Source: JBAYIE01 sp041665785 (lineage in GTDB: Bacteria; Bacteroidota; Bacteroidia; UKL13-3). From it: a stretch of DNA of 64,000 nt. The notes beneath the pieces were generated by a model. It worked only from the letters and a program-made list of their open reading frames with translations. It was not told the DNA's origin and did no database searches. The DNA lies in NCBI GenBank assembly GCA_041665785.1, contig JBAYIE010000004.1:62001-126000 (forward strand), in the 5' to 3' direction. Position 1 is the first letter of the stretch. Each line of letters begins with the position of its first letter. This document shows, one piece after another, positions 60,191 through 64,000 of this stretch. Both the position numbers and the translations under genes were made by a program.

Positions 60191-62401
60191 ATGAACCATT
60201 TGCCCCACCTCATCATTGATTTGGCGTTGATTCTGTTAGCCGCAGGAGTAGTAACCCTCTTGTTCAGAAAATTAAGACAACCTGTAGTGCTGGGTTATAT
60301 CATTGCCGGTTTACTGGTGGGCCCGAGTTTCAAATTGATCCCTACAGTGGTGGAGATGGACAGCATAAAGATTTGGGCCGACATTGGCATTATCTTTTTG
60401 TTGTTCAGTCTGGGTTTGGAATTCAGTTTCAAGAAACTCATCAAAGTGGGCAGCACTGCAGTGATTACCGGTTTTTTTGAAATAGCTGCAATGACGATTA
60501 CCGGATATTACCTTGGTCAACTCATGGGTTGGAGCAATATGGACAGCTTATACCTGGGGGGCATTATCGCGATTTCTTCTACAACTATTATTTTCAGAGC
60601 ATTTGATGAACTGAATATCAAACATAAAAAGTTTGCAGGTATTGTTATCGGAGTCTTAATCATTGAAGATCTGGTTGCGGTATTGCTGATGGTATTGCTT
60701 TCGACAGTTGCGGTTAGCAAGCAATTTGAAGGTGCTGCATTAATGGAAGCCGGACTCAAACTGGGATTTTTCCTGATCCTATGGTTTATAACCGGGATCT
60801 TTTTTCTGCCCGGTATACTCAAACGTGCTTCTAAATTTTTAAACGATGAAACCATACTCATCATTTCCATTGGTTTGTGTTTGGGTATGGTGTTGCTGGC
60901 TTCTATGGCAGGGTTTTCTGCAGCTCTGGGTGCTTTCATGATGGGCAGTTTATTAGCAGAAACCACGCAGGCCGAACATATTGAACGTGTGTTTAAGCCG
61001 GTTAAAAATTTATTCGGTGCTGTCTTTTTTGTTTCGGTGGGTATGTTAATCAGTCCAATGTTGTTGGTAGAATACGCACTTCCGGTTTTGTTGGTCACCA
61101 TCTGCGTTATGTTAGGCAAGACCTTGTACGTCGGTATTGGTTCTTTGCTATCCGGACAACCCCTGAAGCAAAGCATTCAGGCAGGAACAAGTATGTCGCA
61201 AATCGGCGAATTTTCATTCATCATAGCTACCTTGGGTGTAACGCTGAATGTGACCCATGATTTTCTGTACCCTATTGCTGTTGGGGTTTCAGTAATTACA
61301 ACCTTTTTTACGCCGTTTATGATTCGACTGGCCGATCCGTTGAATAATTTTCTGGAGCGAACCTTGCCTCAAAAATGGCTATCCAGTTTAAACCAGTACA
61401 GTACGGGAGCTCAACGCATACAAACAGCGAATCACTGGCGCAATGTGTTGCAATCCTTTATTGAAATTGTAGGAATCAACTCAGTGATTCTGATAGCCAT
61501 TATTTTATTAACCAAAAATATTGTGGAACCTTTTGTATCCTTATCAGGTGATATTGGTAAAATCGTTACAGCCACATTGGCATTGTTGGCTATGTCGCCC
61601 TTCTTATGGATGCTGACCACAAAAAAAATCAACAAACCCTCTTATACGCAATTGTGGCTGATCAAATACAACCGCGGTCCTATCATTGTGATGGAAGTTT
61701 TCCGTGTAACGCTGGGAATTGCATTTGTGGCGGTGCTGTTTATTCAGTTGTTTTCAACCATCATTGCGCTGGTTATTGCATTTGTGATTATGATAGTTGC
61801 AGGATTTATTTTTGCCCGCAAGTTGCATGCATTTTCGATGCGCATTGAAGATCGGTTTTTGGATAATCTGAATTTGCGTGAATCTCAGAATATACGGTCC
61901 AAAGTTGATACCTTAATTCCATGGGATGCGCATCTTGCTTATTTTGATATTGATATCGATTCTACATTAGTAGGTAAACCACTTTCTGAACTGGCCATAC
62001 GCGAACAGTTTGGTGTGAACCTGGCAATGATCGAACGTGGAAACCGGGTTATCATGGTGCCAAACAAAGACGATAAATTGTATCCGTTTGACCGGATTGC
62101 AGTCATTGGAACGGATGAACAAATCATGCAGTTTAAATCAACCATCGAAGCGGCGAACAATGCCCAGCAATTTGAAGAAATCACGGCCAATATTTCCCTT
62201 ACACAGATAACCGTTCAACCGGGATTTCCGTATTTGGGTAAAAGCATTCGGGAGAGCGGAATCCGTGAAAAAGTTAAAGGTTTAATCGTGGGAATAGAAC
62301 GCAATGGAAACCGGATTCTGAATCCGGAATCAACGATGATATTTGAACTCAACGATACCCTCTGGATAGTGGGAGACCGCAAGAAGGTAAGGATGCTGTA
62401 G
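60191..62401 (+). CDS. CPA2-family cation:proton antiporter with C-terminal RCK_C domains
   Basis: A 736-residue inner-membrane protein. Residues 5-395 are a Na+/H+ exchanger domain of the KefB/CPA2 type with about 12 spans (VLGYIIAGLLVGP, IIFLLFSLGLEFSFKK, VLIIEDLVAVLLM with the transport Asp, ALGAFMMGSLLAET). Four further spans lie between residues 420 and 545. Two TrkA_C/RCK_C domains close the protein at about 575-655 and 660-736 (DSTLVGKPLSELAIREQFGV; GFPYLGKSIRESGIREKVKG). No nucleotide-binding TrkA_N domain is seen. It probably exports K+ or Na+ in exchange for protons; the ion is not readable. Confidence 0.9.
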   Translation: MNHLPHLIIDLALILLAAGVVTLLFRKLRQPVVLGYIIAGLLVGPSFKLIPTVVEMDSIKIWADIGIIFLLFSLGLEFSFKKLIKVGSTAVITGFFEIAAMTITGYYLGQLMGWSNMDSLYLGGIIAISSTTIIFRAFDELNIKHKKFAGIVIGVLIIEDLVAVLLMVLLSTVAVSKQFEGAALMEAGLKLGFFLILWFITGIFFLPGILKRASKFLNDETILIISIGLCLGMVLLASMAGFSAALGAFMMGSLLAETTQAEHIERVFKPVKNLFGAVFFVSVGMLISPMLLVEYALPVLLVTICVMLGKTLYVGIGSLLSGQPLKQSIQAGTSMSQIGEFSFIIATLGVTLNVTHDFLYPIAVGVSVITTFFTPFMIRLADPLNNFLERTLPQKWLSSLNQYSTGAQRIQTANHWRNVLQSFIEIVGINSVILIAIILLTKNIVEPFVSLSGDIGKIVTATLALLAMSPFLWMLTTKKINKPSYTQLWLIKYNRGPIIVMEVFRVTLGIAFVAVLFIQLFSTIIALVIAFVIMIVAGFIFARKLHAFSMRIEDRFLDNLNLRESQNIRSKVDTLIPWDAHLAYFDIDIDSTLVGKPLSELAIREQFGVNLAMIERGNRVIMVPNKDDKLYPFDRIAVIGTDEQIMQFKSTIEAANNAQQFEEITANISLTQITVQPGFPYLGKSIRESGIREKVKGLIVGIERNGNRILNPESTMIFELNDTLWIVGDRKKVRML

Positions 62402-62455
62402 AGGGGAATACGATTATTCGGAATAAACCTTTATTTTGCAGCAAAATCAGATCAC

Positions 62456-63844
62456 ATGAACTACGATATACTTGTTATTGGAAGCGGTCCCGGCGGATAT
62501 GTAGCTGCTATTCGGGCCAGTCAGCTGGGATTGAAAACAGCCATTGTTGAACGCGATAATCTGGGAGGAATTTGCCTCAATTGGGGTTGTATTCCAACCA
62601 AAGCATTGTTGAAATCGGCACAGGTATTTGATTATATAAAACATGCGGGTGATTATGGAATTACCGTTGCCGATTCGAAACATGATTTTGCTGCTGTTGT
62701 AAAACGCAGTCGGGGTGTAGCAGAAGGCATGAGCAAAGGTGTTGCGTTTTTGATGAAGAAAAACAAAATAGATGTAATTCAGGGTTTTGGTAAACTCATG
62801 TCGGCCGGTAAAGTTGAAGTAACTGATGCGGCCGGATCAAAAAAGACCGTTGAAGCCAAACATGTGATATTAGCCACAGGCGCACGAAGCCGTGAATTGC
62901 CGAATATAAAAATAGATGGAAAGAAGGTGATTGGTTATCGTGAAGCCATGAGCTTGCAGGAACAACCAAAGTCGATGGTGGTTATGGGATCGGGTGCCAT
63001 TGGAAGTGAGTTTGCCTATTTCTACAATGCCATGGGTACCAAAGTTACATTGGTAGAATATTTGCCGGTTATACTTCCCATTGAAGATGAAGAAGTGAGC
63101 AAAGAAGTTACCAAAGCATTCAAGAAATCAGGAATTACAGTGATGACCGGAGCATCTGTAGAATCAGTCGATACCAAAGGAAATGGATGCAAGGTGAAAA
63201 TTAAAACCGGCAATCTGGTGGAGGAACTGGAATGCGATGTGGTATTATCCGCAGTAGGTATTCAAACCAATTTAGAAAATCTCGGACTCGAGCAGGTGGG
63301 TGTAAAAACAGATAAAGGAAAGGTACTTACTGATGCATATTATGCAACCAATATTAAAGGTGTGTATGCTATCGGAGATATTGTACAGGGTCCGGCTTTG
63401 GCACATGTGGCCAGTGCCGAAGGAATCATTTGTGTTGAAAAAATTGCCGGTCATCATCCGGAGCCTTTGAACTATAATAATATTCCCGGTTGTACTTATT
63501 GTTCACCGGAAGTAGCATCGGTAGGGTTTACTGAGAAAGCAGCTAAAGAGGCCGGCTATCAGATTAAGGTGGGGAAATTTCCATTCAGCGCATCAGGTAA
63601 GGCAAGTGCCGCCGGAGCAAAGGAAGGATTTGTAAAATTGGTTTTTGATGCCAAGTACGGAGAATTGCTTGGGGCTCATATGGTAGGTGCCAATGTCACA
63701 GAAATGATAGCAGAGATTGTGGCGGCACGTAAGCTGGAAACAACAGGTATGGAAATAATCAAGACTGTGCATCCGCATCCAACGATGAGCGAAGCCATAA
63801 TGGAAGCGGCAGCTCAGGCATATGGCGAATGCATTCATTTGTAA
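62456..63844 (+). CDS. lpdA: Dihydrolipoyl dehydrogenase
   Basis: The E3 flavoprotein of 2-oxoacid dehydrogenases and the glycine cleavage system. The FAD site VIGSGPGGYVAAI opens the protein, the redox disulfide is Cys40-Cys45 in GGICLNWGCIPTK, the NAD site is VMGSGAIGSEFAYF, and the catalytic His441-Glu446 pair is in HPHPTMSEAIMEAA. The length of 462 residues is typical. No E1 or E2 genes are adjacent; it starts 55 bases after the antiporter gene and is likely transcribed separately. Confidence 0.97.
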   Translation: MNYDILVIGSGPGGYVAAIRASQLGLKTAIVERDNLGGICLNWGCIPTKALLKSAQVFDYIKHAGDYGITVADSKHDFAAVVKRSRGVAEGMSKGVAFLMKKNKIDVIQGFGKLMSAGKVEVTDAAGSKKTVEAKHVILATGARSRELPNIKIDGKKVIGYREAMSLQEQPKSMVVMGSGAIGSEFAYFYNAMGTKVTLVEYLPVILPIEDEEVSKEVTKAFKKSGITVMTGASVESVDTKGNGCKVKIKTGNLVEELECDVVLSAVGIQTNLENLGLEQVGVKTDKGKVLTDAYYATNIKGVYAIGDIVQGPALAHVASAEGIICVEKIAGHHPEPLNYNNIPGCTYCSPEVASVGFTEKAAKEAGYQIKVGKFPFSASGKASAAGAKEGFVKLVFDAKYGELLGAHMVGANVTEMIAEIVAARKLETTGMEIIKTVHPHPTMSEAIMEAAAQAYGECIHL

Positions 63845-63902
63845 TTCGAAATACAAACAGGGGAAGATTAAAATTCCCTGCAACTGAAAATTATTCAGCG
63901 TC

Positions 63903-64000
63903 ATGATACTCCGCACAGGGTTGTTGATTCTGGTATGCATATGCGGGCATACCTTTGCACAAAATCCTGTTGAGGAAAAATGGTACTCACGGGTACAATA
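63903..64000 (+). CDS. Start of a gene for an exported protein, cut by the window edge
   Basis: ATG 63903 opens a frame that runs to the end of the window. The 32 visible residues form a signal peptide (RTGLLILVCICG, then HTFAQ with a cleavage site after residue 20) followed by NPVEEKWYSRVQ. The mature part is too short to identify. It lies 58 bases after lpdA. Confidence 0.65.
   Translation, partial: MILRTGLLILVCICGHTFAQNPVEEKWYSRVQ

Noticed and set aside
60517..61176. 219-codon - strand frame
   Set aside because: It lies opposite the transmembrane part of the antiporter; rich in Pro, Thr and Ile as expected for the complement of membrane-span codons.
63858..63880. Inverted repeat CAGGGGAA / TTCCCTG after lpdA as a terminator
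   Set aside because: The stem has a bulge and no T-run follows on the + strand, so it does not meet the terminator pattern.

Overview
The window reads as chromosomal DNA from a free-living member of the Bacteroidota; the class cannot be fixed from this stretch. The main evidence is C-terminal sorting domains of the type IX secretion system (T9SS, both type A and the type B / CHU_C form) on at least seven proteins, the order NAD kinase - DUF6089 barrel - uppS - bamA - two Skp/OmpH genes, a Bacteroidota-type GlmU-like protein, type B L31, and promoters of the Bacteroidota form TTTG-N19/20-TAnnTTTG. There is no phage, insertion sequence, CRISPR array, rRNA or tRNA that I can recognise.

Layout. 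1-1206: 3' part of an outer-membrane barrel gene and a small haem lipoprotein. 1313-5582: Fe-S assembly ATPase (Mrp), NifU-like scaffold, PabA/TrpG amidotransferase, hydrolase, CBS protein and NAD kinase. 5632-12717: an envelope-assembly run of three tandem DUF6089 (PorG-like) proteins, UppS, BamA and two Skp/OmpH chaperones, closed by a terminator. 12718-18975: an acyl-carrier-like protein without the phosphopantetheine serine, two polytopic GT-C type proteins, a LysM glucosaminidase and a PLP enzyme. 18972-31345: an ECF sigma factor and a single-span protein carrying a CHU_C-like domain, flanked by two giant PKD/CHU_C surface proteins. 31416-34804: TonB receptor, lipoprotein and His/Cys-rich protein, probably for transition-metal uptake. 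34996-39562: conserved small protein, PAS histidine kinase with a CheY-Crp fusion regulator, and urocanase. 39706-45921: two T9SS cargo proteins, then a MarR regulator with a PDZ-hydrolase, a DUF885 peptidase-like protein and a beta-propeller protein; identical 12-bp palindromes precede both transcription units. 46229-52112: acetyltransferases, a T9SS BNR protein, dipeptide epimerase, DUF523 and an ArsR-SRPBCC pair with twin operators. 52177-64000: large T9SS beta-propeller protein, then housekeeping genes (phosphoribosyltransferase, L31, GlmU-like, TpiA, SerS, cyclophilin, CPA2 antiporter, LpdA) and the start of a secreted protein.

How it fits together. Much of the window concerns building and decorating the outer membrane: BamA, Skp and UppS, PorG-like proteins linked to T9SS, and many T9SS cargoes. 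The most promising undescribed systems are (i) the sigma factor and CHU_C-bearing membrane protein between two giant CHU_C cargoes, which could sense T9SS state; (ii) the palindrome-linked MarR regulon joining T9SS cargo to periplasmic hydrolases; and (iii) the serine-less acyl-carrier-like protein. A 70-bp array of ten heptamers ends exactly at the tpiA start codon and is the clearest unexplained DNA structure.
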